Positions 15,373 through 22,341 of a DNA stretch of 22,341 nt are shown piece by piece. Numbering within the stretch: position 1 is the first letter of the stretch; each line of letters starts with the position of its first letter. The notes under the pieces are model-generated. The model was not told where the DNA came from and did not search any database. It saw only the letters and a program-made list of their open reading frames with translations. The position numbers were made by a program, and so were the translations under genes. The DNA comes from an uncultured Oscillospiraceae bacterium (GTDB taxonomy: Bacteria > Bacillota > Clostridia > Oscillospirales > Oscillospiraceae), in NCBI GenBank assembly GCA_900751035.1, contig CAADSF010000160.1:1-22341 (forward strand), in the 5' to 3' direction.

Positions 15373-15381
15373 TGGTATAAT
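15373..15381 (+). promoter_or_regulatory. Extended -10 promoter of secA
   Basis: TGGTATAAT is a full extended -10 element with a consensus TATAAT at 15376-15381. The region 17 bases upstream is a T run with no clear -35. The predicted transcript leader is about 50 bases long. Confidence 0.7.
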
Positions 15382-15403
15382 CTCACTTTAGAATACGTGG
15401 AAT

Positions 15404-15420
15404 CGCCGCAGACAGCGGCG
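15404..15420 (+). promoter_or_regulatory. Small hairpin in the secA leader
   Basis: The stem cgccgc (15404-15409) pairs with gcggcg (15415-15420) around agaca, four bases before the ribosome site (agaaaggg). It could affect secA translation, but in GC-rich DNA a six-pair stem may be chance. Confidence 0.3.
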
Positions 15421-15437
15421 CAGAAAGGGTTTTTACC

Positions 15438-18209
15438 ATGGGACTGTTTACAAAATTATTCGGCACCCGCTCCGAGCGCGAGGTCAAAAGGCTTACGCCG
15501 CAGGTCGAGGCCGTCATGGCGCTTGAGGAGCCGTATAAAAAGCTGACCGATCAGGAGCTTCGCGCAAAGACGCAGGAATTCAAGGACCGTTATGCATCCG
15601 GCGAGCCGCTTGACGATCTGCTGCCGGAGGCGTTCGCCGTCTGCCGCGAGGCGGCCGACCGCGTGCTCGGTATGCGCCCGTACCGGGTGCAGGTCGTGGG
15701 CGGCATCGTGCTGCATCAGGGCCGTATCGCCGAAATGAAGACCGGCGAGGGCAAGACGCTCGTCGCCATCCTGCCTGCGTACCTGAACGCGCTGGCCGGG
15801 CGGGGCGTACACATCGTCACGGTCAACGATTATCTTGCCAAGCGCGACTCGGAGTGGATGGGGAAGGTCTACCGCTTTCTGGGGCTTTCCGTCGGCCTCA
15901 TCGTCCATGATCTGACCGGCGATCAGCGCCGCGCGGCCTATGCCGCCGATATCACCTACGGCACGAATAACGAGCTGGGCTTCGATTACCTGCGCGACAA
16001 TATGGCCATCTACAAGCAGGAAATGGTGCAGCGCGGCCACGCGTTCGCCATCGTCGACGAGGTCGACTCCATCCTCATCGATGAGGCCCGTACCCCGCTC
16101 ATCATCTCCGGCAAGGGCGAGGAATCGTCCAAGCTGTATGAAATGGCGGATTATTTCGTCTCCCGCCTGAAAAAGCAGGTCTTCTCCACCACGGACAGCA
16201 AGGAGCTGCAGGATCAGTACGACTGCGATTACATCGTCGATGAAAAGGACCGCTCCGTCTCGCTCACGCAGAAGGGCATTGAAAAGGCCGAGCAGTTCTT
16301 CAACGTGGAAAATCTGGCCGACCCCGAAAACGCCACGCTCTCGCACCACATCAATCAGGCCATGAAGGCGCGGGGCCTCATGAAGCGCGATACCGACTAC
16401 GTCGTCAAGGACGGCGAGGTCATCATCGTCGACGAATTCACCGGCCGCCTCATGTACGGCCGCCGCTATAACGAGGGTCTGCATCAGGCCATCGAGGCCA
16501 AGGAGGGCGTCAAGGTCGCAAGCGAAAACAAGACGCTCGCCACCATCACGTTCCAGAACTTTTTCCGTCTGTACGACAAGCTCTCCGGCATGACCGGCAC
16601 GGCGCTGACCGAGGAAGAGGAATTCTCCGGCATTTACAATCTCGACGTCGTCGAGATTCCGACGAACAAACCTGTCATCCGTATCGATGACCCCGACGTC
16701 GTCTACAAGACCGAGGCGGGCAAATACCGCGCGGTCATCGCGCAGATTAAGGAGTGCCATGCCAAGGGCCAGCCGGTGCTGGTCGGCACGATCTCCATTG
16801 AAAAATCCGAGCTTCTTTCCCAGATGCTGAGGCGCGAGGGCATCCCCCACAACGTCCTGAACGCCAAGCACCATGAAAAGGAAGCCGAGATCGTCGCGCA
16901 GGCAGGCCATCTGGGCGCTGTGACCATCGCGACGAATATGGCGGGCCGCGGCACCGATATCATGCTGGGCGGCAACGCCGAATACATGGCGAAGAGCGAG
17001 CTGCGCAAGCAGGGACTGACCGACGAGCTGATTGCCGAGTCCAATTCCTTCGCCGAGACGGAGGACCCCGAAATTCTGGCCGCCCGTGCGGCCTATGCGG
17101 AGGCCTATAAGCGCTTCAAGGTCGAGACGGACAAGCAGGCAGAGCTTGTCCGGCAGGCAGGGGGCCTGTTCATCATCGGCACCGAGCGGCACGAATCGCG
17201 CCGGATTGATAACCAGCTGCGCGGCCGCTCCGGCCGTCAGGGCGACCCCGGTGAGACGCGGTTTTATCTGTCCATGCAGGACGATATCATGCGTCTGTTC
17301 GGCTCCGAGCGTATCATGAACATGATGGAGACGCTCGGCATCGACGAGGATACGCCCATCGACGCCAAGATTCTCTCCGGTGCGATTGAAAACGCGCAGA
17401 AGACCGTCGAGGGCCGCAACTTCCAGTCCAGAAAGAACGTGCTGGAATACGACGACGTGATGAACGTTCAGCGTAAGATCATCTACGAGCAGCGCCGTCA
17501 GGTGCTCGACGGCGAGGATTTGCAGCGGAACATCCAGTCCATGATGAAGTTCTATGTGGACACATATGCCGCCAGCGCCTTCGGCGAGCAGCCGAGACTG
17601 GCCGACAAGCAGCATTTCTTCGAGATGATGACGCACTTTGAGCCCATCTTCTTCCCCACGGGCACGTGGCTCATCTCGGATGAGGAGCTGGAAACGCTCA
17701 CGCGGGAGCAGGCGGAGGAAAAGCTTCTGTCTCTCATGCAGCGCGCCTACGCCAAGCGGGAGGAGCAGTTCACAGCTCCCGTCATGCGCGAAATTGAGCG
17801 CGTCGTGACGCTGCGCGTGGTCGACGAATTCTGGATGGACCACATCGACGCCATGGACGATCTGCGGCAGGGCATCCGCCTGCGCGCCTACGCGCAGACC
17901 GACCCCGTCATCGAGTATAAGCGCGAGGGCTTTGACATGTTCGAGGCCATGAACGACGCAATCAAGGAAGAGATCGTCCGCCGCGTCTTCCTCGTCCGCA
18001 TCAAGACGAACGAGGAAATCAAGCGCCAGCGCGTCGCGAAGGTCACCGGCGAGGGAGCCGGCGGCGACAAGACCGTCAAGCGCCAGCCCGTCGTCAAGAA
18101 GATCAAGGTCGGCCCGAACGACCCGTGCCCGTGCGGCAGCGGCAAAAAATACAAAAAATGCTGCCGCGACAAGGACCTCGCCGCCGAACGCGGCCAGAAC
18201 ACAAATTAA
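15438..18209 (+). CDS. secA: Preprotein translocase ATPase SecA
   Basis: SecA is the motor that drives preproteins through SecYEG. Walker A is seen in MKTGEGKTLVAILPAYLNAL near residues 100-120. The DEAD region is read as VDEVDSILIDEARTPLIISG near residues 209-228. The second nucleotide-binding half has ATNMAGRGTDIMLG and RGRSGRQGDPGETRFYLSMQ. The helical scaffold and wing follow (DFWMDH-like segment as DEFWMDHIDAMDDLRQGIRL). The extreme carboxy end is a complete zinc-binding SEC-C motif, GPNDPCPCGSGKKYKKCC. The product is 923 residues, in the usual range. Start ATG 15438-15440 has aaaggg upstream. pgeF begins three bases after its stop. A long open frame on the opposite strand (15456-18446) is an artefact of GC-rich third positions. 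Confidence 0.98.
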   Translation: MGLFTKLFGTRSEREVKRLTPQVEAVMALEEPYKKLTDQELRAKTQEFKDRYASGEPLDDLLPEAFAVCREAADRVLGMRPYRVQVVGGIVLHQGRIAEMKTGEGKTLVAILPAYLNALAGRGVHIVTVNDYLAKRDSEWMGKVYRFLGLSVGLIVHDLTGDQRRAAYAADITYGTNNELGFDYLRDNMAIYKQEMVQRGHAFAIVDEVDSILIDEARTPLIISGKGEESSKLYEMADYFVSRLKKQVFSTTDSKELQDQYDCDYIVDEKDRSVSLTQKGIEKAEQFFNVENLADPENATLSHHINQAMKARGLMKRDTDYVVKDGEVIIVDEFTGRLMYGRRYNEGLHQAIEAKEGVKVASENKTLATITFQNFFRLYDKLSGMTGTALTEEEEFSGIYNLDVVEIPTNKPVIRIDDPDVVYKTEAGKYRAVIAQIKECHAKGQPVLVGTISIEKSELLSQMLRREGIPHNVLNAKHHEKEAEIVAQAGHLGAVTIATNMAGRGTDIMLGGNAEYMAKSELRKQGLTDELIAESNSFAETEDPEILAARAAYAEAYKRFKVETDKQAELVRQAGGLFIIGTERHESRRIDNQLRGRSGRQGDPGETRFYLSMQDDIMRLFGSERIMNMMETLGIDEDTPIDAKILSGAIENAQKTVEGRNFQSRKNVLEYDDVMNVQRKIIYEQRRQVLDGEDLQRNIQSMMKFYVDTYAASAFGEQPRLADKQHFFEMMTHFEPIFFPTGTWLISDEELETLTREQAEEKLLSLMQRAYAKREEQFTAPVMREIERVVTLRVVDEFWMDHIDAMDDLRQGIRLRAYAQTDPVIEYKREGFDMFEAMNDAIKEEIVRRVFLVRIKTNEEIKRQRVAKVTGEGAGGDKTVKRQPVVKKIKVGPNDPCPCGSGKKYKKCCRDKDLAAERGQNTN

Positions 18210-18212
18210 GCC

Positions 18213-19019
18213 ATGTTTCACACCATAAAACACGGAACACTTGAATATCTGACCGCCGACGCGCTTTCCGGAAGCGTGCACTGCTTCTCCACGCGCTTCG
18301 GCGGCGTGAGCGAGGGGGCGCTGTCCTCTCTCAATCTCGGCACGCACCGGGGAGACAGGCCGGAGAACGTGCGGGAAAATTACCGCATTCTCGGCGCTTC
18401 CGCCGGCTTTTTGCCGGAGGAAACGGTCTTTACCCGGCAGGAGCATACCGATCTTCTGCTGCGCGTCGGCAGACAGGACTGCGGCACGGGGTTAGAGAGG
18501 GAGCAGACCGCCGTCTGCGACGGGCTCCTGACCGATGAGCCGGGCGCGGCGCTCGTCTGCTTCGGCGCGGACTGCACGACGCTTCTGCTCTTTGACCCTG
18601 TACGGCAGGCCGTCGCCGCCGTCCACGCCGGGTGGCGCGGAACGGCGCAGGGCATCGCATACAAGGCTGTTTTGCGTATGCAGGCGGAATTCGGCTGCGC
18701 ACCGGAGCACATTCACGCGGCCGTCGGCCCGTGCATCGGCCGCTGCTGCTTTGAGGTCGGACCGGAGGTGCCGGAGGCCATGCGGCAGTCGCTCGGTCAG
18801 GCCGCAGAAGCGGCCATCGAGCAAAGAGGAGAAAAAGCGCATGTTGATTTGAAGCGCCTGAACCGCATCTGGCTGGAAAAGGCGGGCGTGCAGGTGATCG
18901 ATATCTGCCCGGACTGCACAAAATGCCAGCCGGAGCGCTTCTGGTCGCATCGCGTGACCGGCGGGAACCGCGGCTCGCAGGCCGCCATCATCCGCTTGAA
19001 GGGAGGCGCACCGGCATGA
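18213..19019 (+). CDS. pgeF: PgeF/YfiH-type purine nucleoside phosphorylase (laccase-domain protein)
   Basis: This family was once called polyphenol oxidase. Members act as zinc-dependent purine nucleoside phosphorylase/adenosine deaminase, and PgeF has been tied to peptidoglycan editing. The metal-binding and catalytic triad is intact: H78 (FTRQEHTD), C121 (FGADCTTLLLFD) and H138 (VHAGWRGTAQG). GPCIGRCCFEVG and DICPDCTKCQPERFWSHR are also family marks. The product is 268 residues, the usual size. The start ATG 18213-18215 is three bases after the secA stop and has no clear ribosome site, so translation is probably coupled to secA. Its stop overlaps the start of the downstream lipoprotein gene as ATGA. 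Which activity dominates in this organism cannot be read from the sequence. Confidence 0.92.
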   Translation: MFHTIKHGTLEYLTADALSGSVHCFSTRFGGVSEGALSSLNLGTHRGDRPENVRENYRILGASAGFLPEETVFTRQEHTDLLLRVGRQDCGTGLEREQTAVCDGLLTDEPGAALVCFGADCTTLLLFDPVRQAVAAVHAGWRGTAQGIAYKAVLRMQAEFGCAPEHIHAAVGPCIGRCCFEVGPEVPEAMRQSLGQAAEAAIEQRGEKAHVDLKRLNRIWLEKAGVQVIDICPDCTKCQPERFWSHRVTGGNRGSQAAIIRLKGGAPA

Positions 19020-20635
19020 AACGGAAGCTCTTGGTTCTTACGGCGCTTGCACTGTGTCTGGCGCTTCTTTGCGGCTGCACAACCATTGCAACAAGCGAAT
19101 GGATGCAGAATCTCTTCCCCGTCGGCGACGAGGCTGTCGCTGCCCAGCAGACCGGCTCGGTCGACGGCTCCGACAAACAGCAGGAGGTCAAGCAGGTCGT
19201 CACGGAGACGTTTACCGCGCTCGATTCCTTCGGCCTTGCCTGCCAGCTGGATTACGGCCTGCAGCCCTACAACTGCCAGAGTCTCAACAACCGCATCATC
19301 TTCTCCTTCCTCTATGAGCCGCTGTTTGCTGTGACGAACACCTACGAGGCAGAACCCATTCTCGCCGAAAATTATTTTGTCACCGACGACGGCCGCACGA
19401 CCACGATCAAGCTCCGCTCCGGCGTGACCTTCCATGACGGAAGCGCACTCACGGCGGCGGACGCGGCGTATTCCATCGAATCCGCCGCAGGCTCGGAATA
19501 TTACGGCTCGCGCCTGCGCTTCATCACCTCCGCCGCGGCGCAGGACGATCTGACGCTCGTGCTCTCGACGAGCGAAGCATATGAGTGCCTGCCGCTGCTG
19601 CTGGATATCCCCATCATCAAATCCGGCACGAAGGACGAGGTCAGCCCGCCGGGCACGGGCCCGTATGAATTTGCCGAAACGAAGCTCACGCGCTGCAAAA
19701 ACTGGTGGCGCGATACCGAGCCGCTGGTCAGCTTTGACGAGATCGCGCTGACCGTCTCATCTACCGCCGCCGACGTGCGCGACAATTTTGAGTACCAGAA
19801 GGTCAACATGGTCCTGACGGACCCGAATTCCTCCGCGTTTGCGGGCTTCCACAACGACTATGAGCTGTGGAACGAGGAAACGACCATCATGCAGTACATC
19901 GGCTACAACATGAACTCGCCCGTTTTCTCCAACTACGGCCTGCGCGGCGCGATCACCTTCGCCATCGACCGCGAGCAGCTGGTTGAGCAGACGCTGGGCG
20001 GCTTTGCCGTCGCGTCGACGCTGCCGTGCTCGCCCAACTCCCGGTATTACGACGTGAAGCTGGCCAACAGCTTTGCCTATGACACCGGCTCGTATTACGA
20101 CCAGCTGGCCAGCGCCTCCGTCGAGGACGCGACCGGCGACGGCATTCTCGACCTCTACGTCCCCTCCAAGGGCTATTCCGTCCCGGTCGAGGGCACGATG
20201 CTTGTCTGCTCGTCGAGCTATATCCGCGTGCAGGCGGCAAATGAGGTCGCCAGAATGCTCAATTCTCTGGGCTTCAGCATCACGGTCAAGTCCATGGAAT
20301 ATACCGAGTACAAGCAGGCGCTTTTGCAGGGAAATTTCGACCTGTACTACGGCGAGGTGCGGCTGTCTCCAAACTTTGACCTCTCGCCGTTTTTCGGCGC
20401 GACCGGCACGCTCAACTACGGCGACCTGTCCGACAGCACCATGATGAACCTGTGCAGCATGGCCCTCGTCAACAGCGGCAACACGTATAATCTCTATAAG
20501 CGCGTGTGCGAGCGCGGGTACATCACGCCCATTCTCTTCAAGAGCTACGCGCTCTATACCACGCGCGGCGCGGTGACTGAGCCGACCCATTACATCGACT
20601 GGTTCCTGCCGTATACGGCGCAGGAGGAGAATTAA
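19016..20635 (+). CDS. Extracytoplasmic solute-binding lipoprotein, SBP_bac_5 (peptide/nickel-type) family
   Basis: This is the binding protein of an ABC importer of the oligopeptide/dipeptide/nickel class, anchored outside the membrane. The 539-residue product begins with a lipoprotein signal (MKRKLLVLTALALCLALLCG) and a lipobox LCGC with the lipidated cysteine at 21. Family features are NNRIIFSFLYEPLF, AENYFVTDDGRTTTIKLRSG, VTFHDGSALTAADAAYSI, PPGTGPYEF, and RGAITFAIDREQLVEQTLGG. A calcium-loop-like stretch DATGDGILD is at about 371-379, a position where many such proteins have similar DxDGDG sequences. ATG 19016-19018 overlaps the pgeF stop and has ggaggc about ten bases upstream. No permease or ATPase genes are in the window, so the binding protein is orphaned here and its ligand is unknown. 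Confidence 0.9.
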   Translation: MKRKLLVLTALALCLALLCGCTTIATSEWMQNLFPVGDEAVAAQQTGSVDGSDKQQEVKQVVTETFTALDSFGLACQLDYGLQPYNCQSLNNRIIFSFLYEPLFAVTNTYEAEPILAENYFVTDDGRTTTIKLRSGVTFHDGSALTAADAAYSIESAAGSEYYGSRLRFITSAAAQDDLTLVLSTSEAYECLPLLLDIPIIKSGTKDEVSPPGTGPYEFAETKLTRCKNWWRDTEPLVSFDEIALTVSSTAADVRDNFEYQKVNMVLTDPNSSAFAGFHNDYELWNEETTIMQYIGYNMNSPVFSNYGLRGAITFAIDREQLVEQTLGGFAVASTLPCSPNSRYYDVKLANSFAYDTGSYYDQLASASVEDATGDGILDLYVPSKGYSVPVEGTMLVCSSSYIRVQAANEVARMLNSLGFSITVKSMEYTEYKQALLQGNFDLYYGEVRLSPNFDLSPFFGATGTLNYGDLSDSTMMNLCSMALVNSGNTYNLYKRVCERGYITPILFKSYALYTTRGAVTEPTHYIDWFLPYTAQEEN

Positions 20636-20648
20636 CACCGGTGCGGGA

Positions 20649-20700
20649 GCGCCCATGGCTCCCCTGAAAGGGGCGCTGGCGCGTAGCGCCTGAGAGGTTG
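20649..20700 (+). repeat. Double-hairpin repeat after the lipoprotein gene
   Basis: The stem agcgccc (20649-20655) pairs with gggcgct (20671-20677), with an alternative inner stem cccc/gggg (20661-20664 and 20670-20673). A second stem ggcgc (20678-20682) pairs with gcgcc (20686-20690) around gta. The unit ends tgagaggttg. It resembles a double-hairpin repeat I associate from memory with many gut Clostridia. It has no T run, so it is at best a weak terminator for the secA unit. Confidence 0.6.
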
Positions 20701-20732
20701 CAGCAGGCAGCTGCGAAAAGCGACAGTCTTTC

Positions 20733-20943
20733 GGCGAATTCGTACCGCGCCGCGTAGGGGCCGACGACTCTGTCGGCCCGATAAACGTTTCGAATTCGCC
20801 GTGAATTTCTGTAAAAATGCTGTATTCTGCGGGCGGACAGAGGCGTCCGCCCCTACAGCTAAGCAGGTAAGTGCATCCGGATTCGCCGTGAATTATCGAC
20901 GAACCGCTGCATCCTGCCGGGCGGAGCAGAGCCCCGCCCCTAC
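20733..20943. repeat. Composite three-hairpin repeat, block C
   Basis: Cores at 20754-20779, 20831-20856 and 20919-20943 repeat the order and orientation of block A (9894-10119). The distance between the starts of the first two cores is 77 bases in both blocks, and the linker between them is 51 bases in both, about three-quarters identical by eye. The first core is identical to those at 9925-9950 and, reversed, 12825-12850. Together with the double hairpin at 20649-20700 it fills the 368-bp gap between the lipoprotein gene and the asparaginase gene (20636-21003). I see no gene in this gap. Confidence 0.87.
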
Positions 20944-21003
20944 CAACTGCATCTGTTTGCATCGCAAAGCTTCACGCAAAAACCAGAACGGGAGGATACG
21001 CCC

Positions 21004-22005
21004 ATGAAACGAATCCTGATGATCGGCACCGGCGGGACCATTGCGTCCGGGAAAACGGCGGAGGGCCTCATGCCGGAGCTGACGAGCGAGCAGCTTTTGT
21101 CCTTCGTCCCGGCGGTATCGGCGCTTTGCCGGGCGGAGTGCTTACAGCTTCTGTCGCTGGACAGCACGAATCTGGCTCCGGCGCACTGGCTCCTGATTGC
21201 GAGGGCCATCCGGGAGCATTATGACCGTTATGACGGCTTCGTCATCAGCCACGGCACGGACACCATGGCCTATACCGCCGCTGCCCTCAGCTATCTCATT
21301 CAGGGGGCGCGGAAGCCCATCATTCTGACCGGCGCACAGAAGCCCATCAGCTTTGACTCGACCGATTCCAAGGTCAATCTGACCGACGCGTTTCTGTGCG
21401 CGTGCAGCGATACGCTGCACGGCGTCATGATCGTCTTCAACGGCAAGGTCATTCAGGGCACCCGCGCCTGCAAAACGCGCACGAAGAGCTATGAGGCATT
21501 TTCCAGCATCAATTATCCGTATCTGGCCGTTCTGCAGGACGGCTGCATTCTGCAGTATATCGAAAACGCCTGTCTGCCGGAGCCGGTTTTCTATGACACG
21601 CTGGACGAGCGCGTTGCACTCCTGAAGCTCATCCCCGGCGCACGGGCGGAGCTTGCGGGCTGGATGCTTGAGCACAACGACGCGCTGATTCTGGAAAGCT
21701 TCGGCGTGGGCGGCATTCCGTCGTATGACGGGAACGACTTCCTCTCGGTGCTGGAAAGCGGCATCCACGGCGGCAAAACCGTCGTGCTGACCACACAGGT
21801 GCAGAACGAGGGCAGCAACGTCGGCGTCTATCAGGTCGGCCACAAAATCCGCGAATGCCCGCGGGTGCTGGAGGCGTTCGATATGACAACCGAGGCCATC
21901 ACCGGCAAGCTCATGTGGATTCTCGGCCAGACCAAGGACCCCGCCCGGATTCACCGCCTGTTCTACACCCCGGTGGCAAACGATATTCTGAATTACCGCA
22001 CGTAA
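21004..22005 (+). CDS. ansA: Type I (cytoplasmic) L-asparaginase
   Basis: The enzyme hydrolyses L-asparagine to aspartate and ammonia. Both catalytic triads can be placed: the first threonine T12 in GTGGTIASG, and T85-D86 in SHGTDTMAYTA with lysine K157 in ACKTRT. Other family marks are LTGAQKPISFDSTDSKVNL and ESFGVGGIPS. There is no signal peptide and the length (333 residues) fits the type I cytoplasmic enzymes, not the secreted type II. The start ATG 21004-21006 has gggagg eight bases upstream. The gene stands alone after repeat block C and is followed by a terminator hairpin. No clear promoter was found in the upstream repeats. Archaeal-type GatD is excluded because the amino-terminal extension is absent and there is no gatE. 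Confidence 0.93.
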   Translation: MKRILMIGTGGTIASGKTAEGLMPELTSEQLLSFVPAVSALCRAECLQLLSLDSTNLAPAHWLLIARAIREHYDRYDGFVISHGTDTMAYTAAALSYLIQGARKPIILTGAQKPISFDSTDSKVNLTDAFLCACSDTLHGVMIVFNGKVIQGTRACKTRTKSYEAFSSINYPYLAVLQDGCILQYIENACLPEPVFYDTLDERVALLKLIPGARAELAGWMLEHNDALILESFGVGGIPSYDGNDFLSVLESGIHGGKTVVLTTQVQNEGSNVGVYQVGHKIRECPRVLEAFDMTTEAITGKLMWILGQTKDPARIHRLFYTPVANDILNYRT

Positions 22006-22039
22006 AACTTCCTGCATACGCGTCGCACTGCGAAAATCG

Positions 22040-22066
22040 CCCGGAGCCGTAAGGCTCCGGGTGTTG
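22040..22066 (+). terminator. Terminator hairpin between ansA and acsB, possibly bidirectional
   Basis: A perfect nine-pair stem (22040-22048 with 22053-22061, cccggagcc on the left arm, loop gtaa) is followed on the plus strand by tgttgt. On the minus strand it is followed by gattttcg. The T tracts are weak on both sides, but the place between convergent genes fits. Confidence 0.7.
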
Positions 22067-22095
22067 TCCGTTATAACGGGTTGGCTGCCTGCTGC

Positions 22096-22341
22096 TTACA
22101 TCAGCGGCTCCAGGGACAGAACCGGGTGGTTCTTTTCCTGCAGGAACGCAAGCAGGGCGTCGCAGTCGGTGCAGACGGTTTCATCGGCGATCATGTCGGT
22201 GAAGTTGTCGATGCCGTAAAGCTCCTTGGCGGTCTTGTTCAGGCGCTCGCCGACGTCGTCCTTCAGCTCCTTCGGCATCCAGACGATGCGCTCGATGCCG
22301 CCCTCGGCGTGGATGAACTTCTTGGAGGAGATGAAGTGACG
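22096..22341 (-). CDS. acsB: Acetyl-CoA synthase (CODH/ACS) AcsB, carboxy-terminal fragment
   Basis: The frame is open to the window edge, and the 81 residues seen are the carboxy end of a larger protein. They read FISSKKFIHAEGGIERIVWM, then PKELKDDVGERLNK, ADETVCTDCDALLAFLQEK and NHPVLSLEPLM. This fits, from memory, the end of AcsB, the subunit that joins a methyl group, CO and coenzyme A into acetyl-CoA in the Wood-Ljungdahl pathway, with its VWMPKELK and FLxEKxHPxL pattern. The nickel/iron A-cluster cysteines lie further upstream in AcsB and are outside the window, so activity cannot be judged. An internal ATG at 22276-22278 (VWMPKEL) is not the start, because the same frame and family similarity continue upstream of it. 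It is convergent with ansA. Confidence 0.82.
   Translation of the reverse strand, partial: RHFISSKKFIHAEGGIERIVWMPKELKDDVGERLNKTAKELYGIDNFTDMIADETVCTDCDALLAFLQEKNHPVLSLEPLM

Noticed and set aside
15456..18446. A 996-codon open frame on the minus strand opposite secA
   Set aside because: It is the antisense of a complete, motif-rich SecA. Its composition (many Ala, Val, Asp, Leu, His) is what GC-rich third positions produce in reverse. It has no recognisable domain.
22006..22095. A small gene between ansA and acsB
   Set aside because: The 90 bases hold a terminator hairpin and no plausible ribosome site with a reading frame.

Overview
The window looks like chromosomal DNA of a GC-rich, low-branching Gram-positive anaerobe (class Clostridia, most like the Oscillospiraceae/Oscillospirales group). 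This is inferred from the gene content: YidC followed by Jag/KhpB, a DivIVA-SepF-YggS cluster, Hfq beside MiaA-MutL-MutS-MiaB, and a carboxy-terminal piece of acetyl-CoA synthase (AcsB). The AcsB piece suggests a Wood-Ljungdahl-type one-carbon pathway. Almost all of the window is housekeeping genes; I see no phage, insertion sequence with a transposase, CRISPR array, tRNA or rRNA.

Layout. (1) 1-2262, plus strand: the 3' part of yidC and the complete jag/khpB, closed by a strong intrinsic terminator. (2) 2330-5959, minus strand, transcribed right to left: hfq, a HlyD-like membrane-anchored protein, yggS, sepF and divIVA, ending in a terminator that faces the jag terminator. (3) 5986-6147: a 162-bp palindrome that resembles a small non-autonomous mobile element, between miaA and hfq. 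(4) 6180-14361, minus strand: a promoter, then miaB, mutS, a CPBP-family membrane protease homologue, mutL and miaA. Two gaps in this cluster are filled with palindromic repeats (block A, 9760-10144; block B, 12803-12882). (5) 14368-15328, minus strand: a Cof-type HAD phosphatase with its own promoter and terminator. (6) 15373-20635, plus strand: secA, pgeF (multicopper-oxidase-fold purine nucleoside enzyme) and an extracytoplasmic solute-binding lipoprotein, tightly spaced. (7) 20636-21003: a second large repeat block (block C). (8) 21004-22061: a type I asparaginase and a terminator. (9) 22096-22341, minus strand: the carboxy-terminal end of acsB, which runs off the window.

How it fits together. 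Regions 1 and 2 hold membrane-protein insertion, the RNA-binding protein KhpB and the division/pole proteins SepF and DivIVA. Region 4 couples tRNA A37 modification (MiaA adds the isopentenyl group, MiaB the methylthio group) with mismatch repair (MutS, MutL) and leads to Hfq. Region 6 is protein export plus an exported lipoprotein.

The least ordinary content is not coding. It is a family of dispersed palindromic repeats whose stems differ by paired, compensating changes and whose three-hairpin arrangement is reproduced about 10.8 kb apart, plus the long hairpin in front of hfq.
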